Below the pieces are notes generated by a model. The model was not told the DNA's origin. It was given only the letters and a program-made list of their open reading frames with translations, and did not search any database. A DNA stretch of 64,000 nt. It comes from JABDIY01 sp963803875. GTDB lineage: Bacteria > Actinomycetota > Acidimicrobiia > Acidimicrobiales > SZUA-35. A program made the position numbers and the translations under genes. Below, piece by piece: positions 44,801-53,215 of this stretch. The stretch covers positions 558,001 through 622,000 of the forward strand of contig CAWDOA010000016.1 in the NCBI GenBank assembly GCA_963803875.1. Reading direction: 5' to 3'. Each line of letters begins with the position of its first letter. Within the stretch, counting starts at the first letter, position 1.

Positions 44801-45355
44801 GGCGTCATGCACTGGGCCGGCAAGTTCGATTCGGTCCATTCCCGTCCAGATGTGGTCGGTGAGAGCGAGACCATCGTGTCGGTGGCGCTGGGTCTGCTCC
44901 AGCAAGGTCGGGTGGAAGAGGCTCTGCGCGAGCTCACCTGGGTCGACAGCCATGTCCCGGCCGCCACCCGCCTGGCCGGCGACGCAGTCAGTGCGCTGAT
45001 TTATGTTGCTGCCGGCGATCTCGAAAACGCGATCGAGCGGATCGACGTGGTATTGGCTGGTGAGGGAACCTATTTGGATGTTTTCCGGGCCCGCACAGCA
45101 CTCTCTGGCATGTACATGCGGCAGGGTCGTACTACCGAGGCAAAATCGGTGTTCGAACACGCTCTCGCCGAGATGACGATCAGCGGCGATCGGATCACGG
45201 CCCCCATAGGCCGTCTGTTCGCAGGGGTGTGCCGATTCGAATCGCTGGAAGTCGCCGAGCAACGGTGTCGTTCGCTCGGGATCGACCCCACCGGCTGGGT
45301 GAGGGCATTCCATTCAGTTGTCGGATTCGAGGAATCGGTCAGAACTGGTGGGTGA
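41852..45355 (+). CDS. zinc ribbon / class III adenylate-guanylate cyclase / AAA ATPase / TPR regulator
   Basis: An 1167-residue multidomain protein. A zinc ribbon (MSCQACG...RFCPHCGKSQ, residues 1-25) is followed by a class III cyclase domain (about 30-200) with metal Asp in FADIVGFSTM and GDEIVALFGAP. Next comes an STAND/AAA ATPase: GEAGVGKNRIAYEAAEL (about 252-268), where the P-loop Ser/Thr is Asn, and a Walker B region FVLSDADWASD. The second half is tetratricopeptide-like helices (about 700-1150). Such proteins are abundant in actinobacteria and may make cAMP or act as scaffolds. Convergent overlap of 17 bp with the next gene. Confidence 0.8.
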   Translation: MSCQACGLAVPENARFCPHCGKSQVTVSEERRLVTVVFADIVGFSTMAQDLDPEQVKRLVDDNFKRLSTEIQRFGGRVDKIVGDEIVALFGAPVAHSDDAERAVRAALAMQEAVAQLGGAESSITLRIGITTGDVLVGASTMGGDYTAMGDTMNLASRLEKIADPGQIVVGPATEAASRDAIVYRPAGEVPTKGRSGLVKIFQAVRAVGVPGARRLPQRPLVGRSHEIGLLDALGKLAVEARRAQLAVLQGEAGVGKNRIAYEAAELQRERRGALVLQGRCAPYGEANVWWPIAEALRAALSIGGDAPVDDARSAIEHWLTERDDDGDSIRIIPGLLHTLGYQTSLRGGDRERNRAEVYLAVSTLLGSQLERTPIVFVLSDADWASDAVWGLLEQLLNGHADQPLFVIITSRDADLPSGLRSGDFGSLTFEVQPLDPAATAELIPHLGVSLSERNAARLVERSGGNPFFLEELVALIELRSADGAGLSDDEIVDQLMTAEVQKLPDTLRGTIAARLDGLGTGPRLLLDDAAVLGRAGPIEGLDRMAKEARGLQDISADLNQLTEEGLIEIGDGRYRFRSDLVRDVAYATITKTVRAQRHYQIADFLERQSHPSLRNSAVAAIADHYRRSAQLVGEMGSVVSVDRATVMAKAVYWVKIAGDRALESDPPSAELWFRSGFDLAADTETKASMLYGRARSRLEIGQLQLAREDLDQLDHLMSRDPLLRAQTLLVRGNLERRSRNHAEASSMLREAADRLAALDERGEQALALRLLGLAELERSQHDLARRALEASQRVAASINDERSEAWAYQSLAWQAFRAGRVDEAEGFVNRARALFTSLDDLGGLTWTRGVEGWVQFHNGHLSEAEAVVAEVLPETMRRGDPWAECIIQVLNASVHLWSGRPAKALAAAQHALTASARADAVNLAVQARAVQGRAQISLANIDEGLLSLEQSYALADHQGDADSQRLAAAANCAAAARLGDASGVMHWAGKFDSVHSRPDVVGESETIVSVALGLLQQGRVEEALRELTWVDSHVPAATRLAGDAVSALIYVAAGDLENAIERIDVVLAGEGTYLDVFRARTALSGMYMRQGRTTEAKSVFEHALAEMTISGDRITAPIGRLFAGVCRFESLEVAEQRCRSLGIDPTGWVRAFHSVVGFEESVRTGG

Positions 45356-46535
45356 GCAGCCGGTCCACGATTTCGTCACCAATTGCCAACGCCGCAGTGG
45401 CGGCCGGAGATGGAGCGTTCAGAACGTTGACAACGCGATCCGTTTCAGACCACACGAAATCATCGAGAAGTGATCCTTCACGACTGACCGCTTGAGCCCG
45501 CACACCGGCGGGCGAGGGCACGAGATCTTCTACCTGAACAGCCGGGACCAGCCGCTGCAATGCCTTCACGAACGCTCGCTTCGAGAAGGACCGGTAGTAC
45601 TCGCCCATGCCGGTCTTCCAGTAGCCGCGGGCCAGTCGCCACCATCCAGGATTTCGAAGGACTTCGCTGAGATCCTTGAGATTGATGTCTCCCCAGGTGT
45701 AGCCCTCCCGGGCAAGGGCGAGCACCGCGTTCGGGCCGGCATGGATCGAGCCATCGATCATGCGGGTGAGATGCACACCGAGGAAGGGGAACTCGGGATC
45801 GGGTACCGGATAGATCAGGTTGTTGACCAGATGGCGACGGTCGGTGGCCAGCTCGAAGTACTCGCCTCGGAACGGCATGATTCGCTCGGTGGTGTTCGGG
45901 GCGGTTTGAAGTGCCAGTCGATCACTATGGAGTCCACCGCAGGTGACAACCAAGCTCGCCTCGAGGTCGCCCTTGGTGGTCGACACTCGAACGGTCGACC
46001 CTTCGTTGATGGTGGTGACTTCGGTACCGGTGCGAACGGTGCCACCCATCTCGCCAATCGTTCTTTCCATCACCTGACATACGTTGCTGTAGTTGGTTAT
46101 GCCGGCCGCTGGGACGTGCAGCCCAGCAATGCCGGCTGCATGGGGCTCGAGTTCTTTGAGTTCACCGGCGGTGATACGGCGAGCAGCCACGCCATTGGCG
46201 GCGGCCCGTTCTTCCAGGAAATCCAGTCGAGGAAGGTCGAGGTCCTGGGTTGCAACAATCACTTTGCCGCACACGTCGTGGGCGATGCCGTGCTCCTCAC
46301 AGAACGCCACCATGGCTGCCCGACCCGAGGTGGCGAGAAGTGCCTTCCGACTACCGGGTTTGTAGTAGATCCCGCTGTGCAGAACACCGGAGTTGTGCCC
46401 GGTCTGGTGGACCGCCACCGCTGGTTCCTTCTCGACCACAGTGACCTGAAGGTTCGGTTGCTGCTTCAGCAGTTGGTGGGCGGTTGCCAGTCCGACGATT
46501 CCGCCGCCAACAATCACGATGTCGGTCTTGTCCAT
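45339..46535 (-). CDS. lhgO: L-2-hydroxyglutarate oxidase
   Basis: A 398-residue FAD enzyme of the DAO superfamily that oxidises L-2-hydroxyglutarate to 2-oxoglutarate, usually delivering electrons to the quinone pool. IVIVGGGIVGLATAHQLLK binds FAD; GHNSGVLHSGIYYKPGS and FLGVHLTRMIDGSIHAGPNA are the LhgO/YgaF signatures. Length is typical. AAGGA lies about 7 nt before the ATG, so this gene uses a Shine-Dalgarno sequence. It overlaps the cyclase gene's end by 17 bp. Monocistronic, 75 bp after the LysM gene on the same strand. Confidence 0.9.
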   Translation of the reverse strand: MDKTDIVIVGGGIVGLATAHQLLKQQPNLQVTVVEKEPAVAVHQTGHNSGVLHSGIYYKPGSRKALLATSGRAAMVAFCEEHGIAHDVCGKVIVATQDLDLPRLDFLEERAAANGVAARRITAGELKELEPHAAGIAGLHVPAAGITNYSNVCQVMERTIGEMGGTVRTGTEVTTINEGSTVRVSTTKGDLEASLVVTCGGLHSDRLALQTAPNTTERIMPFRGEYFELATDRRHLVNNLIYPVPDPEFPFLGVHLTRMIDGSIHAGPNAVLALAREGYTWGDINLKDLSEVLRNPGWWRLARGYWKTGMGEYYRSFSKRAFVKALQRLVPAVQVEDLVPSPAGVRAQAVSREGSLLDDFVWSETDRVVNVLNAPSPAATAALAIGDEIVDRLLTHQF

Positions 46536-46610
46536 GTCTATTCCTTCGCTCGCCTCGTGGTCCAGTGAACTCTTCGGCCGTGGCCGTGGGAGGTTGAGAT
46601 GACAGATGAC

Positions 46611-46997
46611 TCAACCCGATGCAGTTGTTTCGGTCGACTCCGCTGGAGGGGCCGCCGCAGTGGTGGGGGTTGTTGAGGTACTGGTGGCCCCGGGCGGAAT
46701 CATCAGCTGTTGGCCGGCTGCGATGCGATTGGGGTCGTCGAGGTTGTTGTACTTCGCCAGTTCGTCAGCGTTCAGTCCGTATGCCGACGCAATACGACCA
46801 ACGGAGTCACCGGGCTGAACCACATAGGCGGTCGGTTGCTCCGGGGCCTCTGTGATTGGAACTGTGGTGGCGGTAGTGGCGCGAACGGTCGTTGCCGTTG
46901 TAGTGGTGTTCTCGGCCGACGAAACCGGCTCGGTTCGACCACAGGCCACAACAAGAACGGCGGCGGCGACAACGACTGCAAGAAACCTCGAAACCAT
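46611..46997 (-). CDS. LysM domain lipoprotein
   Basis: A 128-residue lipoprotein. Signal peptide with lipobox VLVVAC (Cys about 19), a Thr-rich linker, one LysM repeat (AYVVQPGDSVGRIASAYGLN...AAGQQLMIPPG, about 57-102) and a Ser/Thr-rich tail. LysM binds N-acetylglucosamine in peptidoglycan, so this is probably an envelope protein attached to the wall through the repeat. An AAGGA sequence lies close to the ATG, though spacing is short. No enzymatic domain. Confidence 0.75.
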   Translation of the reverse strand: MVSRFLAVVVAAAVLVVACGRTEPVSSAENTTTTATTVRATTATTVPITEAPEQPTAYVVQPGDSVGRIASAYGLNADELAKYNNLDDPNRIAAGQQLMIPPGATSTSTTPTTAAAPPAESTETTASG

Positions 46998-47021
46998 GAT
47001 CCTTGTAGTGTTGCAGGAAAT

Positions 47022-48140
47022 TCAGTGGCCCTTGTGCCGCCGGACCGACTTCGAGCGCTTGTTTGCTCGCCGGTCAGCTTTTTCTGAGCGCTCATCAGCG
47101 GAGACCTTGGCCCGACCTCGCGCTCGACGCTCGAACTCGAGCTTCTGGAGGTCCTGCTCGTCCAGTTCGGCCTTGAGTTTGAGGTAGTGGTCCACACGCC
47201 GTTTGGTGACCACTCCTTCTCGGGTGAGCCTCCGCACCGCACAGTCGGGTTCGCGATGATGGGTGCAATCGGAGAACCTGCACTGGTTGGTCGCTTGAGC
47301 GATGAGTGGAAAGGTCTTTGCCAGACCTCGCCATGCATCCCACAGTGCGATTTCGCGGATCCCGGGGGTATCGACCACGATGCCGCCTCCGGGTAGGGGG
47401 ATGAGATCACGGGTCACGGTGGTGTGCCGACCGCGTCGATCGACGGCCCGGACCTTTCCGATCCGCTGCACCTCGCCGCCGGACAGCGTGTTGACAAGGG
47501 TGGACTTGCCGATGCCGGAAAGCCCGATGAGCGCGACGGTGCGGGTGCCGTGGATGCGTTCCTGTACCGCTTCGATGTTCCGACCGGTATGGGTGGAGAT
47601 CGCCAGGCACTGGACGCCGGGGGCGATCGCCTGGATCGCCTTGACCGCCGCGTCGGGATCGTTGACCTGATCGGCCTTGGTGAGTAGAACGACCGGCTCG
47701 GCGCCGCTGTCCCACGCGATCACCAAGAGGCGCTCCAGTCGAGGGAAATTGACGGGCCGATCCATCCCCTGCATCACGAACACGTCGTCGACGTTCGCTG
47801 CCAGAATCTGAGGTTCGGGAATGCGGCCGGGAGCGCGCCTGGTCAGAGCGGTCCGCCGGGAGGCGATTGCCGAGACCAGGTATTCGCCGTCATTGTCCTC
47901 GTCGGCTCGAATGGTGACGAAGTCTCCGGTCGCCGGTGCCAGACCGGTTTTCGTGCGGATCGAGGCTGACGTCGCTGTGACGACGTTGTTGTCGCCGACG
48001 AAGGCCACACAGGTTCCACGGTGAGTTCTCGCTATCCGACCCTTCAGTTCTGCGTCCTGTTTAGCGGCCCACTTGTCGAGCTTGGCTGTCCAGCCCAGCG
48101 ATGCCAGGTCGGGTGCGAGCCGGGTCATGTGGTCGGTCAC
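47022..48140 (-). CDS. rsgA: ribosome small subunit-dependent GTPase A
   Basis: A 372-residue circularly permuted GTPase that helps mature the 30S subunit. An N-terminal OB-fold is followed by G4 (LLTKAD), then G1 (LIGLSGIGKSTLVNTLSGG), then G3 (DTPGIREIAL), which is the permuted order. The zinc motif is CRFSDCTHHREPDCAV at about 287-302, and the C-terminus is strongly basic. It starts with GTG overlapping the S9 peptidase stop by 4 bp (GTGA), so the two genes are coupled. Confidence 0.9.
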   Translation of the reverse strand: MTDHMTRLAPDLASLGWTAKLDKWAAKQDAELKGRIARTHRGTCVAFVGDNNVVTATSASIRTKTGLAPATGDFVTIRADEDNDGEYLVSAIASRRTALTRRAPGRIPEPQILAANVDDVFVMQGMDRPVNFPRLERLLVIAWDSGAEPVVLLTKADQVNDPDAAVKAIQAIAPGVQCLAISTHTGRNIEAVQERIHGTRTVALIGLSGIGKSTLVNTLSGGEVQRIGKVRAVDRRGRHTTVTRDLIPLPGGGIVVDTPGIREIALWDAWRGLAKTFPLIAQATNQCRFSDCTHHREPDCAVRRLTREGVVTKRRVDHYLKLKAELDEQDLQKLEFERRARGRAKVSADERSEKADRRANKRSKSVRRHKGH

Positions 48141-50304
48141 GACAACGACCCCACAGGTGTGGAGGGGATCATGGTTTGGTCCGAACCGGATCCGACCCCG
48201 AGATGTTCATTGAGAAACTCGAGCTGAAGGAGCAGAAGGTTCTGCGCCACGATCGATTGTGGAGTCATGTGGGTCACCCCGCTCAGCGGTAGCACTCGAT
48301 GGTCGCGGCCGTTGGCCAGAAGTGCGGAGGAGAGCTGGAGAGTGTGGGCGGCAACAACGTTGTCGTCAGCGAGGCCGTGGATCAGGAGAAGCGGTCTGGT
48401 GAGCAAGCGTGCATCATTGATGAGGCTGGTTCGGTTGTACTGTTCAGGGTTTTCGTCCGGATGGCCCAGGTAGCGCTCGGTGTAGTGAGTGTCATAGAGG
48501 GCCCAATCGGTCACCGGTGCTCCGGCGATTGCGGCGTGGATGCGATGCGGGGCTCGTAGCGCAGCGAGGGCGGCAAGGTAGCCACCGAAGGACCAGCCTC
48601 GTATCCCGACCCGTTGCATGTCGATGAACGGGTACAGGTGGCCAGCGGCATCGAGAGCGTCGATCTGGTCCTGAAGAACCGGCTCGGCCAGGTCACCCCA
48701 CACCTCGCGTTCGAACGCTGGTCCCCGGCCGGGGGTGCCCCGACCGTCGGTGACGATGACGGCATACCCCTGCTCGGCAAACCAGCGAGAAACCAGATGA
48801 GGGTTGTGCGACTTGAGTACCCGTTGGGCGTGGGGGCCACCGTAGGGGTCAAGCAGAACGGGAAGGGATGTCATCCCGTCGTGGTCGGAGGGGAGGAATA
48901 CAGCGGTGGCCAGGGATCGCGGTCCCAGAAAGCAGAACTCCGGATCGGCTCGCAGCCCCGGATCGTGGACAAGGTTCTGTATCGGGTGCGTTTGGCCGTC
49001 TCGGGTAACTGAAAACGATGTTACCGGTGTCGACGGACCGGCCGAGCTGAGCACAACGGTGCCGTGAGCGGCGGTTGCGCCGTGAACCCCGGGTTCGGTT
49101 GCCAGCTGTACGGGTGGGCCGCCGTCGGCGGGGACCTGAAGGACATGGATCTCGGTTGGATCAGTTCCGCTGGCTGTCACCATCACGCCGTCTGCATCGA
49201 TGGACACAATGGACCTCACCTGCATCGAGGCGTCGGTTGCCGGTGCGCCGTTGACACACAGCGCCCGCCGGTCGGGTAGATCCTCGATCGTGTAGAGCGC
49301 CTCATTGTGGATCCGAGGCGCGCCGGGATGTAGTTCGGTCCAGCAGGGCATCGCCTATTGCCCGAACTTCTGTCGTGGTCCCACCGATCACGTCGATAGA
49401 GACGATCGAAGTGGTGCGTTGGTCGCGCGATTGTGCAACAAGGATCGGAATGTCCTCGCTCCAGGTGATGTCGGCCAGGTACTCCAGTCCTTCGGTTTGC
49501 CACACGATCTCCCGCACCCGGCCCGAAAGGGGGAGGTGATAGAGCGCAACCGACGCGTTGGTCGTTCCCGCTGCCGGATAGCGGATCTCGGTCGCAGGCG
49601 CACTCGGCTGGGAGGGGTCGCTGATGAACCAGCGTTCGACATCGGAGACGTCTGCCCGCGTTGCCAGCAAGGAGGTGCTGTCGGGCGACCACCAAAAGCC
49701 GCGGGTTCGTCCCATTTCTTCGGCTGCGACAAACTCGGCGAGCCCCCACGACACACTGGGGTTGGCTTCGGCCGGGGAGAGTTGGCTGTCGTGGTCGGTC
49801 GACGGGTCTGCTCCGAGCTTCACTACTCGAAGGGCTGAGTCAGCATACGTAGGCGATGAACTGGCCATCGGGCGAGAGGCGAGCATCGAATGCCGGCGAT
49901 GCGGTGCCGACCCTGCGCACTCGAGCGGTGGTGGTATCAGCCAGGTACACCGAGCCAGCCAGAACAAATGTGGCGAGCGGCTTCGATCGGGCGACGGCGT
50001 AGCGGACAATTCCTCCTGCCGACTCTCGGGCTCGTTCTCGACGGGCTCGTTCCTCCGCAGTCAACTCATTGGTTTCATGGTCGAGCGATGTTGGATCCAC
50101 CACGATCCGCTCGTTGCCGGTTGCGGTGTCGATGGCCCACAGCGACAGTGTCGGCGAGGTTCCACTTGCGGATCGAAGAAACAACACGGTCTCGCCGTCG
50201 TGGACAATTGTGAAGGATCGGGGGACGCCGAGACTGAACCTCTGGGTCTCCGCATACAACAGCGGGAACCCCAAAACTGCCGAGTCTTTCGCTCCTCCCA
50301 TCAC
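48137..50304 (-). pseudogene. S9 family peptidase (dipeptidyl peptidase IV-like), broken by two 1-bp insertions
   Basis: Three reading-frame pieces (50304-49840, about 49845-49340, about 49340-48137) join into 721 codons when one base is removed near 49846 and one near 49338. The N-terminal region is a beta-propeller (SPDGQFIAY, WWSPDSTSLLATR). The C-terminal catalytic domain has the S9 signature GWSFGGYLAALAALR (Ser in GxSxG) with FLPSDHDG... and HGLADDNVVAAHTLQLS nearby (Asp) and GVTHMT (His). It cleaves Xaa-Pro or related dipeptides. The start GTG at 50304 is preceded by TAGGTT at 6 nt. Breaks probably reflect sequence errors. Confidence 0.8.
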
Positions 50305-50310
50305 TTGTCG

Positions 50311-50316
50311 AACCTA
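50311..50316 (-). promoter_or_regulatory. -10 hexamer TAGGTT, leaderless start at 50304
   Basis: Minus-strand TAGGTT 6 nt from GTG; promoter for the S9 peptidase-rsgA operon. Confidence 0.55.
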
Positions 50317-50365
50317 GCCAATCGCTACGCCGAGTGCGTACCGAACCGCCGGTGGACTTGGGATT

Positions 50366-51785
50366 TCATCTGACCCGGGCTTGGACTCCGAGATCACCGA
50401 AGCCGGCCCGCATACAGTTCTTCAGCAGTTTGGTCTCGGGGACGGCAGCGGGATCAATGTGCATTCCCACAAAGACCGAGTCGGTGTAGGACAGGAGTGA
50501 GACGTTGACAGCGGTGCCAGCGACCGGACCGATGGGAATCCACCGTTGCACCCGCTGACCTGCGAAGTACGCGTCGACGGCGAGGGCCGGGCAGGTTGCT
50601 GGTGGCGATGTCGACTCTGCTGGCCTGACCTAAGGCCAAACCGGTGGCGAGGTTGGTGGGTAGGGCCGCTGCGAGCCCGCTGACCGAACCGATGAGATCA
50701 CGATGGTCACGCAGGGCGTGGCGTCGTAGTTCGATTTCGTTGTTGATGTATGCGATTCGTTCAGCGGTGCCCACACCGTGGCCCGGCAGGGGGATGCTGG
50801 TGGGGGTGAAGGCGTTGGCATGTGGATCATCGTCAGGGCGACGCGTGCTCACCACAACCGTCGAGGAGATCTCGGGCAGTTCCACTCCGTACTCATCGTG
50901 ATAGCGCAGAACCCCTTCGGCGCAGGCTCCAACGAAGATGTCGTTCAGACGGACGCCGTGCTCGTTGGCCGAAGCCTTGAGAGCGGCAAGGGGGATCTCC
51001 AAGTATTCGAAGCGACGGTTCCGGGATCTTCGTTGCCACAACTCCGAGCCGGAGTGGCCGCTCAGACTAGGGAATTGGCCGGCCACAACCCGGGCAGCCT
51101 GCACGGCGTCGTTGCCGACGGCTGTCACCCGGCGTCGATCTGCGATCAACGAGGCGACACTGCCGATTCGGTCGAAGAACCCGGAGCCGTCGTCGGTCTG
51201 GTTGTCTTGGTTCTTGTCGGACTTCTCGGCCTTGTCGTTGACCGCCTTCACACCTTCCTCGGCCTGAAGCTCGTTGAAGAGCTGATCGAGATCGATCAGC
51301 GGGGGTTTCGTGCCCGGTTCGCCGAATCCGTAGATCTCGCCTGCCATTTCGAGCGCACCGGCGCCATCGGCGATCGAGTGGTGGAGCTTGCTGATCAGCG
51401 CAGCCTTGCCTCCGGGAAGACCGGTGAGGACGAGAATCTCCCACAGCGGACGACTGCGATCGAAGGGGTCGTTGATCCAGTGCACGACCGCTTGGTTCAG
51501 TTCGTCGGCGGTCGCCCGAGGTGGAAGTCGCATGAACCGCAGATGGTGACCGAGGTCGAACTGGGTGTCGAGCGTCCAGTGCGGGGTGCGGATTCCCAGT
51601 GTGGGCTGGGCAACACGGACGCGTAGTCGGGGTACGTTGGCGACCGCCTTGACGATCGATGCGGTTGCCCACTCACGATCTGGAGCCTTTGCCAGAATCA
51701 TCAACGATCCCATCGTTGATGCGAGATTCGGGTTGGCTTCCAGCCCCCACATCATCGACTCGGTCTCGTTCATCTCCAGGTCCAC
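50366..51785 (-). pseudogene. wax ester synthase / diacylglycerol acyltransferase (WS/DGAT), one 1-bp insertion
   Basis: After removing one base near 50578-50581 the frame gives 472 residues, the usual WS/DGAT length. The catalytic motif is LHHSIADGAGALEM (HHxxxDG, about 137-150). C-terminal IATSNLPGP and GTAVNVSLLSYTDSVFVGMHID match the family. The enzyme joins fatty acyl-CoA to fatty alcohol or diacylglycerol, giving wax esters or triacylglycerol, common storage lipids of actinobacteria. The GTG at 51785 has CATACT 6 nt upstream. Divergent from the ferredoxin gene. Confidence 0.8.
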
Positions 51786-51791
51786 CCCTTA

Positions 51792-51797
51792 AGTATG
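51792..51797 (-). promoter_or_regulatory. -10 hexamer CATACT, leaderless start at 51785
   Basis: Minus-strand CATACT 6 nt from the GTG of the WS/DGAT gene. Confidence 0.5.
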
Positions 51798-51882
51798 GGC
51801 TTGGTTCGTTGGGTTCCAGAGTCCGATGTTTTGGCCGATACACTATGAAGAGCTAGAACGGGTATCCGCCCGGCAAGGAAAT

Positions 51883-51889
51883 GAGGTGG
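51883..51889 (+). promoter_or_regulatory. Shine-Dalgarno-like GAGGTGG before ferredoxin
   Basis: GAGGTGG lies about 5-6 nt before the ATG at 51895. A TACACT hexamer further upstream (51838-51843) gives a transcript with a leader. Confidence 0.45.
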
Positions 51890-51894
51890 CCGTA

Positions 51895-52162
51895 ATGGTC
51901 AAAGTATGGATTGATCAGGATCTTTGTACGGGCGATGGCCTTTGTGCCGAGATCGCTCCCGATGTGTTCTTCGGTAAGGATGATGGTCTGTACTACGTCA
52001 AGGAAGATGCCTCCAACTTCGGCGAGGAGAAACTGTTCGACGGGGAAGCCCATCCTGGTGGTGTCGAGGGAATGGCCCGAATTCCCGACGGTGGACTTGG
52101 ACCGTGTGATCGAATCCGCCGAGGAATGCCCCGGAGAGTGCATCTTCATCGAGGTCGATTAG
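51895..52162 (+). pseudogene. single-cluster ferredoxin, one 1-bp insertion near the end
   Basis: After removing one base near 52090 the frame gives 88 residues. WIDQDLCTGDGLCAEIAPDVF holds the CxxGxGxC pair and ECPGECIFIEVD the C-terminal Cys pair, as in the actinobacterial 3Fe-4S or 4Fe-4S ferredoxins that feed cytochrome P450s and other oxidoreductases. The ATG at 51895 has a Shine-Dalgarno sequence. The stop codon begins a run of tandem 22-bp repeats. Partner enzyme unknown. Confidence 0.75.
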
Positions 52163-52219
52163 ACCCCAGCAGCCGGTCGAGTAGACCCCAGCAGCCGGTC
52201 GACTAGACCCAGCAGCTCG
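52160..52219. repeat. 22-bp tandem direct repeat (two full units plus a partial third)
   Basis: Units start TAGACCCCAGCAGCC at 52160, 52182 and (shortened) 52204. Each unit ends GGTCGA followed by the TAG of the next, so GGTC and GACC can pair across each junction. The first TAG is the ferredoxin stop codon. Unit length is not a multiple of three. Confidence 0.7.
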
Positions 52220-52225
52220 TACGCT
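52220..52225 (+). promoter_or_regulatory. -10 hexamer TACGCT for the PBP operon, reading into a 4-codon micro-ORF
   Basis: TACGCT ends 6 nt before GTG at 52232, which opens GTG GGA CCA TAT TGA (four codons and stop). The same hexamer and distance occur at 590 and 1320. A strong hairpin follows at 52255-52275. Confidence 0.45.
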
Positions 52226-52254
52226 TCTGGGGTGGGACCATATTGATGTTGTAG

Positions 52255-52275
52255 CGCCGGGCCTTTGGCCCGGCG
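52255..52275 (+). promoter_or_regulatory. leader hairpin CGCCGGGCC / GGCCCGGCG
   Basis: Perfect 9-bp stem, 3-nt TTT loop, placed between the predicted transcript start and the ATG at 52295. No U-tract follows, so an mRNA leader element is as likely as a terminator for the ferredoxin gene. Confidence 0.5.
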
Positions 52276-52294
52276 TTACTCATTCACTCCGCAC

Positions 52295-53215
52295 ATGGGC
52301 CGAAAGGATCATGTGTATTGGGACTGGTTCATAGCGACGAAGTTCGTCGCGGCTGGCGTGTTGATGGTTGGCCTGGGATGGATGTGGCAGACGCGCCATG
52401 AGGTGATCGGCCCCTACACCGGTGGGCAGGATGTCGAGGCACTACAGATCTCCCCTCTCACCCTCTCCGCTGCGACCATCCCGCCCGGTGAGCCGTCGTT
52501 GCTGGCACTCGCCAGACCTCCCGACATCGGGTCTGTGCCTCTCGGTCGTTTGGCCTTTGCCGAACCCGACGTCGAGGAACCCGTCATCCGAGGTGGGGAC
52601 TCGTCATTGTCGGGCACCGTCAGTGGGTTGGCCGAAGACGACCTGGGCGGCGAGGTGTTGATCACCCGGATCACCGACGGGGGACAGGCAGAGATCTCGG
52701 TTCCGATTGAGAGCGATGGCTCGTGGGAGTCGGGTTCGATCCGGGGCGGCCGGTACCGCGTGCGAGCGTTCGTTCCGTCGGTGCGGGCATCGAATGGATC
52801 GGCGGTGGTCTTCCTCTCCGATTCACAACAAGAGAAGCTGGCGCTCAGTGTCACCACGCCTCCTCTGGGGCTGGTCCTCGACGTCGTGGGGCCCGAGGCT
52901 CCTGAAATCGGATCTCCGGCGGTGATCGCAATCACCGCCGGACGCCAAGAAGTTGATGCCGATGGCCGATCCGTTGTGGTCCCGGTGGCCGGCCTCCCGG
53001 TTCAGGTTGCATTCTCACCGGTGGTCAGCTTGTTGTCTGACAACACGGCCTCCACCGACAGCGGAGGGGCGGCACGATTCCTGGTTCGTTGTGAGCTGAT
53101 CGGAACCGCAGCGGTGACTGTCGCCTTCGAGGAACAGAAAGCGGTCCTGACGATTCCGCCGTGCGTGACTCCCCGCCCCATCGGGGTCGACGAGGAGGGC
53201 CAAGACGATGGTTGA
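52295..53215 (+). CDS. membrane-anchored Ig-like domain protein
   Basis: A 306-residue protein with one N-terminal membrane helix (WFIATKFVAAGVLMVGLGWMW, about 10-30) and an exported part built of beta-rich segments. One resembles a carboxypeptidase regulatory-like/Ig fold (SLSGTVSGLAEDDLGGEVLI then GSWESGSIRGGRYRVRAFVP). It overlaps the PBP gene by 8 bp and heads the operon, so a role in wall assembly or in holding the PBP complex is inferred. The start ATG at 52295 is preferred to a TTG at 52265. No enzymatic motif. Confidence 0.6.
   Translation: MGRKDHVYWDWFIATKFVAAGVLMVGLGWMWQTRHEVIGPYTGGQDVEALQISPLTLSAATIPPGEPSLLALARPPDIGSVPLGRLAFAEPDVEEPVIRGGDSSLSGTVSGLAEDDLGGEVLITRITDGGQAEISVPIESDGSWESGSIRGGRYRVRAFVPSVRASNGSAVVFLSDSQQEKLALSVTTPPLGLVLDVVGPEAPEIGSPAVIAITAGRQEVDADGRSVVVPVAGLPVQVAFSPVVSLLSDNTASTDSGGAARFLVRCELIGTAAVTVAFEEQKAVLTIPPCVTPRPIGVDEEGQDDG

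Noticed and set aside
51838..51894. Leaderless start for the ferredoxin gene from TACACT
   Set aside because: The hexamer is too far from the ATG and a Shine-Dalgarno-like GAGGTGG is present, so a normal leader is more likely.
52160..52219. CRISPR array
   Set aside because: Direct tandem repeats without spacers, only two full units, and no cas genes in the window.
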